From JAJPJE01 sp963724985 (GTDB lineage Bacteria; Acidobacteriota; Terriglobia; Terriglobales; Acidobacteriaceae), in the NCBI GenBank assembly GCA_963724985.1, contig CAVRWV010000016.1, positions 154,091-218,090 of the forward strand: a stretch of DNA of 64,000 bases. The letters are read 5' to 3'. Every line of letters begins with the position of its first letter. The first letter of the stretch is position 1. The notes beneath the pieces are model-generated. The model saw nothing but the letters and a program-made list of their open reading frames with translations, had not been told where the DNA came from and searched no databases. A program made the translations under genes and the position numbers. Positions 1 through 8,804 of this stretch are shown piece after piece.

Positions 1-668
1 TCATCGACGTCGCCAGTAGTCCTGGACCCAACCAGATTCGCAATTCGAATACGTATTCATTGGCCACGCAGGTGCAGTCGGCCGGAGGGATGCCGCTGAT
101 GCTGCCAATTGCTCCCGATCGTGCCGAGCCTCTCCGCGAACTAATCGAGCAGGGACTAGCGGCCGATCTACTGCTTCTTTCCGGCGGCGTCTCCATGGGG
201 AAATACGACTTGGTCGAACGAATCTTTGCAGAGCTGGACGCCGAGTTCTTCTTCACAGGAGCGCAGATTCAGCCGGGAAAGCCAATCGTGTTCGGCCGCG
301 CATCTGCTTCGGAAACGGAGAAGGCCACCTACTTCTTCGGACTGCCAGGCAATCCGGTCTCGACCATGGTTTGCTTCGAACTGTTTGCCCGTCCGATGAT
401 CGAAGCTTTGTCCGGCGCGTCACCGAATCCATTGCGTTTTTTGCAGGCGCGCCTCAAGTCAGATGTGAAGACCAAGACCGGCCTCACGCGGTTCCTGCCT
501 GCGCAGCTCTCCGGCGAATTCGCCGATACCGAAGTTGAGCTGGTGCGCTGGCAGGGGTCCGGTGATATGGTGTCCACCGCGCGAGCAAACTGCTATCTGG
601 TGATTCCGCCGGATCGCGAAAAATTTGCTGCCGGCGAAATGGTGTCGGTACTCATTACAAACAGCTGA
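1..668 (+). CDS. moeA: Molybdopterin molybdenumtransferase MoeA, C-terminal part
   Basis: Inserts molybdenum into adenylylated molybdopterin in the last step of cytoplasmic molybdenum cofactor synthesis. The reading frame is open from the window edge, so the N-terminus is missing. Visible MoeA hallmarks are PGPNQIRNSN near the start, LLLSGGVSMGKYD, and FFGLPGNPVSTMVCFE in the molybdopterin-binding domain, followed by the C-terminal beta domain. The TTG at base 60 is internal. The TGA stop overlaps the ATG of moaC by one base (TGATG), which suggests translational coupling. Confidence 0.95.
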   Translation, partial: IDVASSPGPNQIRNSNTYSLATQVQSAGGMPLMLPIAPDRAEPLRELIEQGLAADLLLLSGGVSMGKYDLVERIFAELDAEFFFTGAQIQPGKPIVFGRASASETEKATYFFGLPGNPVSTMVCFELFARPMIEALSGASPNPLRFLQARLKSDVKTKTGLTRFLPAQLSGEFADTEVELVRWQGSGDMVSTARANCYLVIPPDREKFAAGEMVSVLITNS

Positions 669-1153
669 TGGCTAAGAAGAAGCTCTCTCACTACGACTCC
701 TCCGGACGCGCCTCCATGGTCGACGTCTCCGAAAAGAAGGCGACCAAGCGTGAGGCCGAAGCCTCGGCTCAGGTCATCATGTCGAAGGCCGTTTTGAAGG
801 CGTTGCCGCAGAATCCCAAGGGTGATCCGCTCGAAGTCGCGCGCATCGCGGGCATACAGGCGGCGAAGCGCACTTCGGAGCTAATCCCAATGTGCCACCC
901 TCTACCGCTCTCGCACGTTGATGTGGATATTCGCCTGTGCGAGAATGGCGTCGCTATTACCTCGCGAGTAACTACAACCGCTGAAACTGGTGTCGAGATG
1001 GAAGCCCTGGTCGCGGCGAGCGTGGCTGCCCTTACTGTTTACGATATGTGCAAGGCGCTCGATAAAGGCATCCAGATTCGCGAGGTGGTATTGCAGAAGA
1101 AATCCGGTGGCAAGAGCGGCGATTATCGCCGCACCACGCGCAAGCGTTCCTGA
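668..1153 (+). CDS. moaC: Cyclic pyranopterin monophosphate synthase MoaC
   Basis: Works with the radical SAM enzyme MoaA to convert GTP to cyclic pyranopterin monophosphate, the first committed step of molybdenum cofactor synthesis. The 161 residues match the family length. Hallmarks are KRTSELIPMCHPLPL (residues 67-81, catalytic His77), TGVEMEAL (107-114) and TVYDMCKALDK (123-133). The Lys/Arg-rich tail is a little longer than usual. It overlaps moeA by one base and is followed five bases later by a response regulator gene, so the three are probably co-transcribed. Confidence 0.95.
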   Translation: MAKKKLSHYDSSGRASMVDVSEKKATKREAEASAQVIMSKAVLKALPQNPKGDPLEVARIAGIQAAKRTSELIPMCHPLPLSHVDVDIRLCENGVAITSRVTTTAETGVEMEALVAASVAALTVYDMCKALDKGIQIREVVLQKKSGGKSGDYRRTTRKRS

Positions 1154-1158
1154 TCCGT

Positions 1159-1899
1159 ATGGCTGGCAATCTCAAGATTCTGCTCGTTGACGATAATCCG
1201 ATGGTGCTGAATATGCTTCGGCGCGAGCTGGCCGAATTGGCGCCGGTTACGACAGCCTCGGATGGTGCGGACGCACTTCTCAAAGCCGTGAACGAGATGC
1301 CGGACCTGATCGTCTCGGACTTCCAGATGCCTGGGCTCGACGGCCGCCAGCTGGTGGAAACCATTCGCCAGCGTCCTACGACTTCGACGATTCCGTTTGT
1401 TCTCATGGCGACCCGCACAGACATCAGCGAGAAACTGCGTGGCATACAGGGCTCGGTTGAAGACCTGGTCGAAAAACCCTTCTTCATGAAGGACGCCACT
1501 GCGCGTATCAAGCGCGTGCTCGATAAGATCGCGCTCGAAAAGATGGCGCGTGAAGCTCCCGGCGAAACCGTTCTCCGCGGAAGCCTCGCGCAAATGAACG
1601 TCATCGACCTGCTGCAGTCGCTCGAGATGGGCCGCAAGACCTGCGCGCTCAGCATCACGAACAACGGCGATCAGTGCGAGCTGTTCTTCTCCGAAGGCCA
1701 GATCAACCACGCTGCTTACGGCGATCTCCGCGGCGACGATGCCGTGTACAAGGTCCTTACATGGACCGTCGGTAATTTCCAGATCGATTTCGACGGGCAC
1801 AGCTCTGAGCAAACCATCACCAAGTCCACCCAGGGCCTGCTGATGGAAGGCCTGCGGCTGCTTGATGAAGCCAACCGCGACGGCGAAGTCGGCGACTGA
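1159..1899 (+). CDS. Response regulator with C-terminal DUF4388 (PATAN-type) domain
   Basis: An N-terminal receiver domain (about 1-125) has the acidic pair D11-D12, the phosphoacceptor D54 in SDFQMPGLDG and K106 in VEKP. Residues about 135-240 match the DUF4388 style (GSLAQMNVIDLLQSLEMGRKT, then FFSEGQINHAAYGDLRGDDA), common in regulators of Acidobacteria, Myxococcota and Deltaproteobacteria. No DNA-binding domain is present, so it probably acts by protein contacts. It starts five bases after moaC. Its link to the cofactor operon may be only transcriptional. The partner kinase is not in the window. Confidence 0.88.
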   Translation: MAGNLKILLVDDNPMVLNMLRRELAELAPVTTASDGADALLKAVNEMPDLIVSDFQMPGLDGRQLVETIRQRPTTSTIPFVLMATRTDISEKLRGIQGSVEDLVEKPFFMKDATARIKRVLDKIALEKMAREAPGETVLRGSLAQMNVIDLLQSLEMGRKTCALSITNNGDQCELFFSEGQINHAAYGDLRGDDAVYKVLTWTVGNFQIDFDGHSSEQTITKSTQGLLMEGLRLLDEANRDGEVGD

Positions 1900-1976
1900 A
1901 GTTCAGCATCGCCTTTCCCATTTGTCTTGATCCAGTGACTCGTCTAAAATTCTTGAGCATTCTTCAAGGGTGAATC

Positions 1977-3137
1977 ATGAAACGAGCTCTTCTTCTGTTC
2001 CTGTGTCTTGTCACTATGGTTGCCGCACGCGCGCAGACGGTTGATACGACCGTTTGTGAAGTTTTAAAGAATCCCGCTTCTTTCGACGGCAAGATAGTTC
2101 GCCTCAAAGGCACAGTCATCTCTGGCTTTGATGAGTTCGCGATCAAGGATTCGACTTGTGGGCAGGCTGTGAACGGGATCTGGCTCTCTTATCCGGAAGG
2201 GACGAAAGCCAAGTCCGGGCCGGCGGCGATGGTTCAGCTTCGTCTCGATAAGAACAGCGCCGCAGCGACGGTACCCAATCGAGTTGCGGTGACGCTCGAC
2301 AAGAACAAAGACTTCAAGCAATTTGATTCGCTTCTCGCCACTCCTTACAAGAGCGTCACATGCCTGGGGTGCATGAAGTACACCGTAACCGCCACTCTCA
2401 CAGGGCGAATCGACGGCTCAAAAACGGCTGGAGCGACGCGCGAGGGCACAGGCAAGTTCACGGCAGTCAATGGATTCGGAAATATGAGCCTGTATCCTGC
2501 CAGATTGGTTCTACAGTCGGTAGCCGATGTCAGCAGCGCAGAAATTGACTACAGCAAGTCTCCGGCGGCCAAGGACGATTCCGGTCCAGAGAATGGGGAT
2601 CCGGTTGAGGCGGCTCAAACTGCGGCTCACACTGCGGCGCGCGCTTTCGGTAGCGGCTCGCCCGCCGCAGAGCAACTCGAGCGTGCTGCCGCCGCGTTCC
2701 CCAAATCAGGCGAGCGCAACGGCGTCGTCCTTAATTACGGGGTTGCTAATGAAGCCAGAGCACGTGATGAGGGCAAGGGTAACGCGGAATCGCCGGACGG
2801 TCTTCTGTTCACCTGCACCTTCGACACGGAGCGTCTCAGGGGAGATTCGTTGTCGAAAGCGATCACCCATGTCGGCACACACATCGCAGATCTGCGCGAG
2901 CATGGAGTGACGAATGACGGCGAGTTTGAGTTTCATGCGTGGGAGAATGTCATTTTCAGTGTGATCGCAACCCCGCGGCAGAAAGCTCTGACGTTGCCAG
3001 GAGGCTATGTTGTCTGGAACACTTCTTGGGCGCCGGACGAGCGCAGCAAGATGGTGAATGATAGCCTCGGTACGTTTGTGAACTCCTGGGAGCCGTTTGG
3101 GCAGCCAAAGACGACACCGGCGTCGTCGGGCTCGTAA
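1977..3137 (+). CDS. Secreted protein of unknown function
   Basis: The 386-residue protein starts with a clear signal peptide (MKRALLLFLCLVTMVAARAQ, cleavage after ARA). The first part of the mature chain (VCEVLKNPASFDGKIVRLKG) resembles the OB-fold-like start of several secreted acidobacterial proteins, and two Cys form a CLGC motif near residue 135. The C-terminal third is hydrophilic with no catalytic motif that I recognise. Function is unknown; it is probably periplasmic or extracellular. It stands alone between the response regulator and mogA. Confidence 0.75.
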   Translation: MKRALLLFLCLVTMVAARAQTVDTTVCEVLKNPASFDGKIVRLKGTVISGFDEFAIKDSTCGQAVNGIWLSYPEGTKAKSGPAAMVQLRLDKNSAAATVPNRVAVTLDKNKDFKQFDSLLATPYKSVTCLGCMKYTVTATLTGRIDGSKTAGATREGTGKFTAVNGFGNMSLYPARLVLQSVADVSSAEIDYSKSPAAKDDSGPENGDPVEAAQTAAHTAARAFGSGSPAAEQLERAAAAFPKSGERNGVVLNYGVANEARARDEGKGNAESPDGLLFTCTFDTERLRGDSLSKAITHVGTHIADLREHGVTNDGEFEFHAWENVIFSVIATPRQKALTLPGGYVVWNTSWAPDERSKMVNDSLGTFVNSWEPFGQPKTTPASSGS

Positions 3138-3202
3138 AACGACCGCCCGGCCAATGAGTCGCGCGAGATTTCATACGCCGTCGAAAGATTACAATTCTGC
3201 TG

Positions 3203-3679
3203 ATGCCTTACACTGCTGCAGTTCTAACCATCAGCGATTCCAGCTTTGAAGGCAAACGCCAGGATCTGACCGGGCCGAGATTAGCCGCATTACTTACGAC
3301 CCAAAAATATGATGTCGTGCTCGCCGAGGTTGTTCCCGACGAACAGCCGCGCATCGAAGCGGCACTGATCCGCGCATGCGAGAAAGCGCAACTCGTTATC
3401 ACGACCGGTGGGACGGGAGTTGCTCCGCGTGACGTCACGCCCGAGGCGACTCGAGCGGTATGCGAGCGGATGGTCGATGGAATTCCGGAGTACATTCGCT
3501 ATAAAAGCGCCCGCGAGACGCCGTTTGCAGTTCTAAGCCGCGCAGTATGCGGCACAAGGGGAAAGTCTCTGATTGTGAACCTGCCGGGCAATCCCAACGG
3601 AGCCGTGAAGTCACTGGTTTTCATTCTGCAACTGATTCCGCACGCGCTCGAGCTATTGCAGGGAAACACGGCACACTAA
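3203..3679 (+). CDS. mogA: Molybdopterin adenylyltransferase (MogA/MoaB family)
   Basis: Adenylylates molybdopterin to prepare it for molybdate insertion by MoeA. The 158 residues are a complete single MoCF domain. Motifs are TTGGTGVAPRDVTPEAT (67-83, with the essential Asp77) and VNLPGNPNGAVKSL (125-138). MogA and MoaB cannot be cleanly separated from sequence alone. It is about 2 kb downstream of moeA-moaC on the same strand, which completes a loose cofactor cluster. Confidence 0.92.
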   Translation: MPYTAAVLTISDSSFEGKRQDLTGPRLAALLTTQKYDVVLAEVVPDEQPRIEAALIRACEKAQLVITTGGTGVAPRDVTPEATRAVCERMVDGIPEYIRYKSARETPFAVLSRAVCGTRGKSLIVNLPGNPNGAVKSLVFILQLIPHALELLQGNTAH

Positions 3680-3706
3680 GCACCTCGTAATTGAATTCTC
3701 TGGACT

Positions 3707-3742
3707 TACGCAATCACCAAAATACCCAATCACCAGATTCAC
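3707..3742. repeat. Degenerate word repeat, CAATCACC type
   Basis: Between mogA and the next gene the word CAATCACC appears twice, separated by aaaataccc, followed by a third weak copy (agattcacg). It resembles one arm of the GATTG/CAATC element at 45764-45865. Only a single arm is seen here. Confidence 0.45.
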
Positions 3743-3767
3743 GCAGTGCATCCTTTAGAATTGAACC

Positions 3768-4346
3768 TTGCACGCGATTAAGGAATTTTTCGCTAGATTC
3801 TCCGGTTGGATATGGCACGTCCTGCAGCCACTTGGCCCGTGGGGCGTGTTCGCCATTGCTGCCGTCGACGGTTCTCTCGTGGGCATGCCCGTGGATGCGA
3901 TTGTTGCCGGCTATGTCCTCTATCATCGCAATCTTACGTGGCTCTACATACTGATGGCTTCGGCCGGATCAGCGCTAGGTAGCCTGGTGATCTACGGCAT
4001 CGGCTACGAGGGTGGCGAGACGCTGCTGCGCAAGCGCATGTCGGCCGAGCGCTTCGCGCGCATCAAGCAGAAGTTCGACGATCATGAATTTCTGGCACTG
4101 ATGTTGCCGGCGATTCTGCCTCCACCATCGCCGTTCAAACTATTTGTGCTTGCGGCCGCGGCGTTCGAGATGAACATTCGCCGCTTTCTGCTCGCCATCT
4201 TTCTGGGACGCGTCGTGCGGTTCTCGATTCTGAGCTTCCTGGTCCTCTACTTCGGGCCGCAAATCATGAGCGTGATCACCGATCTCTTCCACCATCATCG
4301 CTGGGAGACGATAGGCGTTGTAGTGGCGATCGGCGTGGCTTTGTAA
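3768..4346 (+). CDS. DedA/VTT-domain membrane protein, C-terminus probably frameshifted
   Basis: A 192-residue membrane protein of the SNARE-associated/DedA (VTT) type: hydrophobic segments near 18-45, 55-78, about 110-135 and 145-170, with the family-like stretch LMLPAILPPPSPFKLFVLAAAAFEM. DedA proteins act in membrane homeostasis and lipid scrambling; the exact role here is unknown. It starts at TTG. The frame ends abruptly inside the last hydrophobic segment. Restoring one base near 4343 opens a further 25 codons to 4420 (VMMMLRRNGRERTEKPEG), a typical charged tail. Confidence 0.8.
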   Translation: MHAIKEFFARFSGWIWHVLQPLGPWGVFAIAAVDGSLVGMPVDAIVAGYVLYHRNLTWLYILMASAGSALGSLVIYGIGYEGGETLLRKRMSAERFARIKQKFDDHEFLALMLPAILPPPSPFKLFVLAAAAFEMNIRRFLLAIFLGRVVRFSILSFLVLYFGPQIMSVITDLFHHHRWETIGVVVAIGVAL

Positions 4347-4497
4347 TGATGATGCTCCGGCGAAATGGGCGCGAGCGGACAGAGAAACCGGAAGGAACAG
4401 AAGCCAAGGAAGTTTCGTAAACTTTCGCCACACAGGAGCGCGAAGTTTTCTCACGAGGCTTCTACAATCCTAAGCTGGAACGAGTACCACTTGTTAT

Positions 4498-4872
4498 ATG
4501 GCTGTCCCGCTTTTTCAAACGATCAGAAGACGTTCAGGTAGCCGACTAGGCCTATTCGTCGGGATTCTGAGTGGCCTAGGGATGATTGCCATTCATCAGC
4601 TGTACCCCGGGTGGGAGAGAGTGTTTCTGGCTGCTTTCTGCCCGCTCGCTTACACCATCTTCAAATTCCAGTTTGGCTGGAAGAACCCGGCTTTTTGGTT
4701 GATACACACCGTGTGCCTGTTGCTGCAGATTCTCCTATTACCTCAGCTACGGGGCTTTCTGAATGAAACGCGAGCTGCGGGTCTGATAGCGGTTTCGATA
4801 GCGCAGCTTATGCTGCTAATTACGGCGATCACGTTCTTTGTTCACGACCCGGTTAACGACGAAATCAGTTGA
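4498..4872 (+). CDS. Small integral membrane protein
   Basis: 124 residues with about four hydrophobic segments (18-36, 43-60, 67-83, 93-114) and a basic N-terminus (TIRRRSGSR), suggesting an in-facing N-terminus. No conserved motif is recognised. It ends immediately before a hairpin shared with the convergent gene on the other strand. Function unknown. Confidence 0.7.
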   Translation: MAVPLFQTIRRRSGSRLGLFVGILSGLGMIAIHQLYPGWERVFLAAFCPLAYTIFKFQFGWKNPAFWLIHTVCLLLQILLLPQLRGFLNETRAAGLIAVSIAQLMLLITAITFFVHDPVNDEIS

Positions 4873-4903
4873 AAAATAAAAGCGCCGGTCGCAACCGGCG
4901 CTT
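4871..4903 (-). terminator. Rho-independent terminator
   Basis: A perfect 10-bp stem (AAGCGCCGGT 4880-4889 pairing with 4894-4903) with a 4-base loop. On the minus strand it is followed by a T-rich run (ttttattttt), so it should end transcription of the gene at 4922-5470. It overlaps the end of the convergent plus-strand gene. Confidence 0.85.
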
Positions 4904-4921
4904 GTCCACAAATCTAAAAAT

Positions 4922-5470
4922 CTAAGCAGCAGTCTGGTGGTCGGCGCGCTTGTGCAACGCTGCGCTCAGTGAGCGCGCGGCAAGGGGCAGTCCGAAGAAC
5001 ACGCCGGAGAAGAACAGATCGCCAATCAAATCGCGACGGAAGAACGGAATACCGGCCACATACGACGCCATCAAGCCACCCCAGGTCATCGGGTACAGAT
5101 CGCGATATGTCATCCACGATGCGAAGTTGCTCACCAGGAAAAATGAAACGGCGAGAACCAGCGATGCTCCAATTACCCGTCCTACGGTGACTTTATTGCG
5201 CAGCAGTGTGCCGAGCCAGATTGCTCCGGCGTACCACAGGATGCTCATGAGGTGATCCGCCGTAAAGACGTAGTGGTAAACGAAAAGCGTGAGCGCCAGA
5301 TCGGTAGCGGCGAGAATGCCCACCGCAATCCACCACTGCTTGCGCGGGCCCTTGGCGCCGAAGTACAGCAGCGATGCACCTACAGCGGTCAACGCGTATT
5401 GACGGGTCAACGCACCAAACAAACGGACAGCAACGGCAAGCAACACGAACAGATATGCCAGCATGATCAC
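4922..5470 (-). CDS. DUF6580-like integral membrane protein
   Basis: 182 residues with about five membrane segments. The conserved stretch FASWMTYRDLYPMTWGGLM followed by GIPFFRRDLIGDLFFSGVFF is typical of the DUF6580 group, a family of unknown function. It has its own strong terminator, and the gene upstream is a broken metal-dependent hydrolase on the same strand. Confidence 0.75.
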   Translation of the reverse strand: MIMLAYLFVLLAVAVRLFGALTRQYALTAVGASLLYFGAKGPRKQWWIAVGILAATDLALTLFVYHYVFTADHLMSILWYAGAIWLGTLLRNKVTVGRVIGASLVLAVSFFLVSNFASWMTYRDLYPMTWGGLMASYVAGIPFFRRDLIGDLFFSGVFFGLPLAARSLSAALHKRADHQTAA

Positions 5471-5530
5471 CTCAAAGACAGATATTGATTCTGCGGCCCA
5501 GTGACGTACCCCGTCAAGTGCCGCTCAGCC

Positions 5531-6625
5531 TCACGGTTGCGGATCGACAACCGGAGCCCGGGGATGTGCCATCGAGCCAAACCGTTCCGAGATCACGCGA
5601 AGGTTCTCGTCCAATTCCACGGTTCCGGTCAGTAGGCCACGCGATGAGTCCAGATACACGAAACCGCAGGTCCTGAAAACGTACACGATAGCCGCTCTCG
5701 GGGGGCGACAGGTGTTCGACCTCCACCAGCGGATATCGCGCCCAATCAAGATAGACGCGCCCAAGATAAGAGGACTTGGCCGCCAGGCTTGCCGGCGTCT
5801 CCTCGGGCTTGTAGCGGATCTGCATATTGTCGTGCGGATCGACTTCTGGCGTTAGGGAATCGACCTGCGTTTGCACGAAGAAGTCGTGCGTCTCGACCAC
5901 GCCGTACCAGGTGAACGGATTTAGGGGATATGGAAAGGCGCTCGCGCGAATGGGCTCTGCGCCCTGATAGACGCGCGCCTGCATGGCGGCGACAGCTTTG
6001 CGGTGCTGGTAATCGCGAACGCCCCAGACTGCAAGAACTCCCAACAGCGCAAGAATGGCTCCGACTTGTCCGCGAGGTCCGCGGGACTTTGGCTCCAATC
6101 TCTTCATTGATCAGCCGGAACAGCGAGGGAAGCACGAGTCCGCCGATCAGGGCGACGTAGAGCAGTGGTTCAAAGATGAAGACGATGTCCCACGCGTACC
6201 AGTGGTAGGAGAACGGTTCGAACGGCCGTATTCCGTAATTGTTCGTGTAATCGAGAAGAAGATGACTGAATCCGGCGATCAGGCCCAAATAGATAAAGCA
6301 GTCCCCAGCGAGGCTGCGTTGGATAGCCATGTTTCCGCAGTCGCTCAACTCGCTCCGAAACCTGTTGCGGGGAACGCATGCGTACGCGATGGATGATCCA
6401 GACAAACAGAAGGACTGCGGCCGTCACGAATGGGACACCAATGAAGGTGTGCGTGATACCGCGATGATGGGCGAACTCGAACAGCGAGCCCTTGAAGTAA
6501 GTGACGATGTCGATGTCGGGCGCCTCGGCTGCGAGGGTCATGGTCAGCGTTGCCAGGGCGGTCTTGCGATTGAAACCGGCGCGGCTCAGTGCTGCGCCGG
6601 TCAAAAAGTGCGTGATAGGTTCCAA
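5531..6625 (-). pseudogene. Membrane metal-dependent hydrolase (YdjM/DUF457-like), three frameshifts
   Basis: Joining three frames rebuilds a protein of about 363 residues. The N-terminus MEPITHFLTGAALSRAGF, the acidic pair EAPDIDIV (34-41) and HHRGITHT (53-60) are hallmarks of the YdjM/YbcI-type inner-membrane metal-dependent hydrolases. The frame shifts at AAA 6287-6289, TTT 6088-6090 and AAA 5661-5663. Each is explained by one extra base in a triplet homopolymer, after which the protein continues smoothly (for example GLIAGFSHLLLDYTNNYG and then PHDNMQIRYKPEETP). Sequencing error is the likelier cause, but true decay cannot be excluded. Confidence 0.8.
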
Positions 6626-6641
6626 ATCTTAGTGGCCTCTT

Positions 6642-7604
6642 TCAGTTCTTTCGTGACTGCGGCATAAGCAGGTTCACCGATTCCGGCACGATCGTGATTT
6701 CAACGGGCAATCCGCCCAGTAGCTCGCCATCCGCTTCCGTATAAATTCGTGTCGAGGCCGCCCCGCTTGCGTCTTCGAGTGTCCGGCAGCAGACAGCGGT
6801 GCTGTGCACCAGTTCGATGTACTGGTCGTGCCACTCGCGCTCAAACAAACGGCTGGCGATGAATCGCAAATAACGGAAGCGGCTTTTCGTCTTGAAGAGA
6901 ATCAACTGGAGGTCGGAGCGATCGAGGCTCGCACCCGGAGCCAATCGCTTGATGATGCCTCCGAAATTGTTGAGCCGAACAGCGAGCACCTGGGTGACGC
7001 GTTCTTTGCGCGTTGCGCCCTCCAGGTCGCGAAACTCAACTTCGAAGAACGGATACTTCTGCCGGCTCCATTGGCGCAGCGCTTCCACGTAATAGCCCAT
7101 CACGCCAAGCTGCTGCTTCGAAGCGGCCGCAAGCTGATAAAACATCGCCGCATCCAGGCCGACACCAGCAGCGAGGATGAAGTAGCGACTCTCCTCGGTG
7201 TTGGCGGACGAATGGAAGCTCAACTTGCCCAGTCGCACCGGACGCACGTGGCTGTTCAGTGTCAGTTGCGCGGCGCGAAGCGGATCCTGCCCGAGCCCCA
7301 GATCATTAGCGAGGGCGTTGGCGGTGCCCATGGGAATCACGCCGAGAGCAGCTTCGGTTCCGGCGAGCGCCTGCAATACCTGATGGACAGTGCCGTCGCC
7401 TCCGCAGGCGATGACGGTGTCGATGCCGTAAGAAATTGCGGACCGGACGTGCGGAGCCGCAGCGTGCGGTGAATCGGGGGTCGCAATCTCTACTTCGACT
7501 CCGCCTTGCTGAAACACATCGCGTACGGCTTCGATGGTCGCGAGCCGACGATGATGGCGCTGCCGCCCCGATTGCGGGTTATGGAGTAAGAGAGCCTTGC
7601 GCAT
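6642..7604 (-). CDS. Diacylglycerol kinase family lipid kinase
   Basis: A 320-residue DAGK-catalytic-domain protein (PF00781 type), related to YegS/DgkB. The signature CGGDGTVHQVLQ (67-78) and the glycine-rich PMGTANALANDLG (91-103) are intact. It probably phosphorylates a lipid such as diacylglycerol at the inner membrane surface. The ATG at 7604 (MRKALLLHNPQSG) is chosen because the family begins there; the frame is open further upstream but reads as low-quality sequence. The start lies 44 bases from the convergently overlapping DinB region. Confidence 0.88.
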   Translation of the reverse strand: MRKALLLHNPQSGRQRHHRRLATIEAVRDVFQQGGVEVEIATPDSPHAAAPHVRSAISYGIDTVIACGGDGTVHQVLQALAGTEAALGVIPMGTANALANDLGLGQDPLRAAQLTLNSHVRPVRLGKLSFHSSANTEESRYFILAAGVGLDAAMFYQLAAASKQQLGVMGYYVEALRQWSRQKYPFFEVEFRDLEGATRKERVTQVLAVRLNNFGGIIKRLAPGASLDRSDLQLILFKTKSRFRYLRFIASRLFEREWHDQYIELVHSTAVCCRTLEDASGAASTRIYTEADGELLGGLPVEITIVPESVNLLMPQSRKN

Positions 7605-7647
7605 GAAGAATTCAGCTGACGACAGTTTACTCGACGGGTTGTTCGAA

Positions 7648-8178
7648 TCAGCGATTCCATTCCCAAAGGGCAAACATGAGCTGCTTGGGGATCTCGTGCC
7701 CACCGAGCCGCGCGAGCATCGAGATTTGTCCGCGGTGATGGGCGTCGTGCGCCAACAGGTAGCCGACGAAGCTTGCGGCGTCAGGCTTGAAATTCGGGAT
7801 GCGGCCATCCGTGGTCAGCGATTTTTCCAGAACGCCTCGAAGGGCTTTGTGACTTTCGGCCAGTGCGCGCTTTGCCTCGGCAGGCGTCAATGTGTCGCGA
7901 TCGAGTTGCTCCGGAACACTGACCTGTACTTTGCTGCGAACGAGAGCCTTCAACCACATCACGCGTACGTTGTGCATGTGCGCCACAATCGCCGAGATGG
8001 GACGTCCGGTGATCCGCGCCTTCTTACCGGCAGTCGCGGGAGGCTGCGGAGGAATTGCGCTCCAGGCTTCGCGGGCGATGCCGTCGATGAGCATGTCATT
8101 CATTGCCTGATTGGTATCAAAGGTATGCAGCAATGCCTGTACGGAGTCGAATGCGACTTTGGCAGCGGAGGTTGGCAT
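7648..8178 (-). CDS. DinB-family four-helix protein
   Basis: 176 residues with the DinB/YfiT metal-binding histidine pattern: AHMHN (67-69 region) and YLLAHDAHHRGQI (140-152). DinB-like proteins bind a divalent metal and often act as thiol-dependent transferases or detoxification enzymes; the substrate is unknown here. The ATG at 8178 is preferred because a GGGAGAG ribosome site lies just upstream. A second, secreted DinB-like protein is at 21838-22365. Confidence 0.82.
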   Translation of the reverse strand: MPTSAAKVAFDSVQALLHTFDTNQAMNDMLIDGIAREAWSAIPPQPPATAGKKARITGRPISAIVAHMHNVRVMWLKALVRSKVQVSVPEQLDRDTLTPAEAKRALAESHKALRGVLEKSLTTDGRIPNFKPDAASFVGYLLAHDAHHRGQISMLARLGGHEIPKQLMFALWEWNR

Positions 8179-8209
8179 AAAAGCTCTCCCGGCATAGCGT
8201 GGCAACGAA

Positions 8210-8704
8210 TCAGACGGATCCGATTCGCGGGCCCACGAGGATTAGCAACAGACCCAGGACGAAGCAGATGCTTCCCGACTCGATGATCTTCAGCACCGGC
8301 GAATTCTTCGACAGCATGCCCTGCGCGAGAACAATACGCCCGCTGTTGTCGGGACTGTAGAGAAGTTCCACTTTCGTTCCTGCAGGTTTCGCGTCCACCA
8401 GCTTCTGCATGGCATCGCGATCCTTCATTTCGAAACCCGCATTGGTGGTGGAATCGAAGAGCGAGTCGCCAACCCGATAGCGCACCAGCCAGCGCGCGCC
8501 ATACAGCGTTCCGCGATGGCCAATGCGGTTGCTTTCGACGCTGTAGACGAATCCGCTGACGACTTCGCCGCTGGTACTCGACCAGCCTTTGGTGATCGCC
8601 TTTTGCCGGTAGATAAGAAGCCCGGCGGCTCCCAACAGGAACATACCCATGAGGACGAAGCCGACGCCGAGCAGTCGTAAAAAATCGCGCAGACGTTCTG
8701 ACAT
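8210..8704 (-). CDS. DUF3592-domain membrane protein
   Basis: 164 residues. Two transmembrane helices (about 10-32 and 140-158) flank an extracytoplasmic beta-rich domain with the DUF3592 features GEVVSG, the YGARWLVRYRVGDSLF strand and LLYSPDNSGRIVL. Function is unknown; such proteins are common and often solitary. The start at 8704 (MSERLRDFLRL) is used because upstream residues overlap the divergent ligA promoter region. Confidence 0.75.
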   Translation of the reverse strand: MSERLRDFLRLLGVGFVLMGMFLLGAAGLLIYRQKAITKGWSSTSGEVVSGFVYSVESNRIGHRGTLYGARWLVRYRVGDSLFDSTTNAGFEMKDRDAMQKLVDAKPAGTKVELLYSPDNSGRIVLAQGMLSKNSPVLKIIESGSICFVLGLLLILVGPRIGSV

Positions 8705-8791
8705 ATTGACGCGCGATGATAACGCTTCAGACGGGTTCGCGGCCAGCAGGCAACGATCAGCCAAGCAAGCCATCTGGTTCCAGAGTCCCGC

Positions 8792-8797
8792 TATAAT
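8792..8797 (+). promoter_or_regulatory. Candidate -10 box of ligA (TATAAT)
   Basis: A perfect TATAAT ends eight bases before the ligA ATG at 8805. A transcript started at the usual distance would begin at or next to the ATG, giving a leaderless or nearly leaderless mRNA. No convincing -35 box is visible. Confidence 0.45.
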
Positions 8798-8804
8798 CGG
8801 GAAA

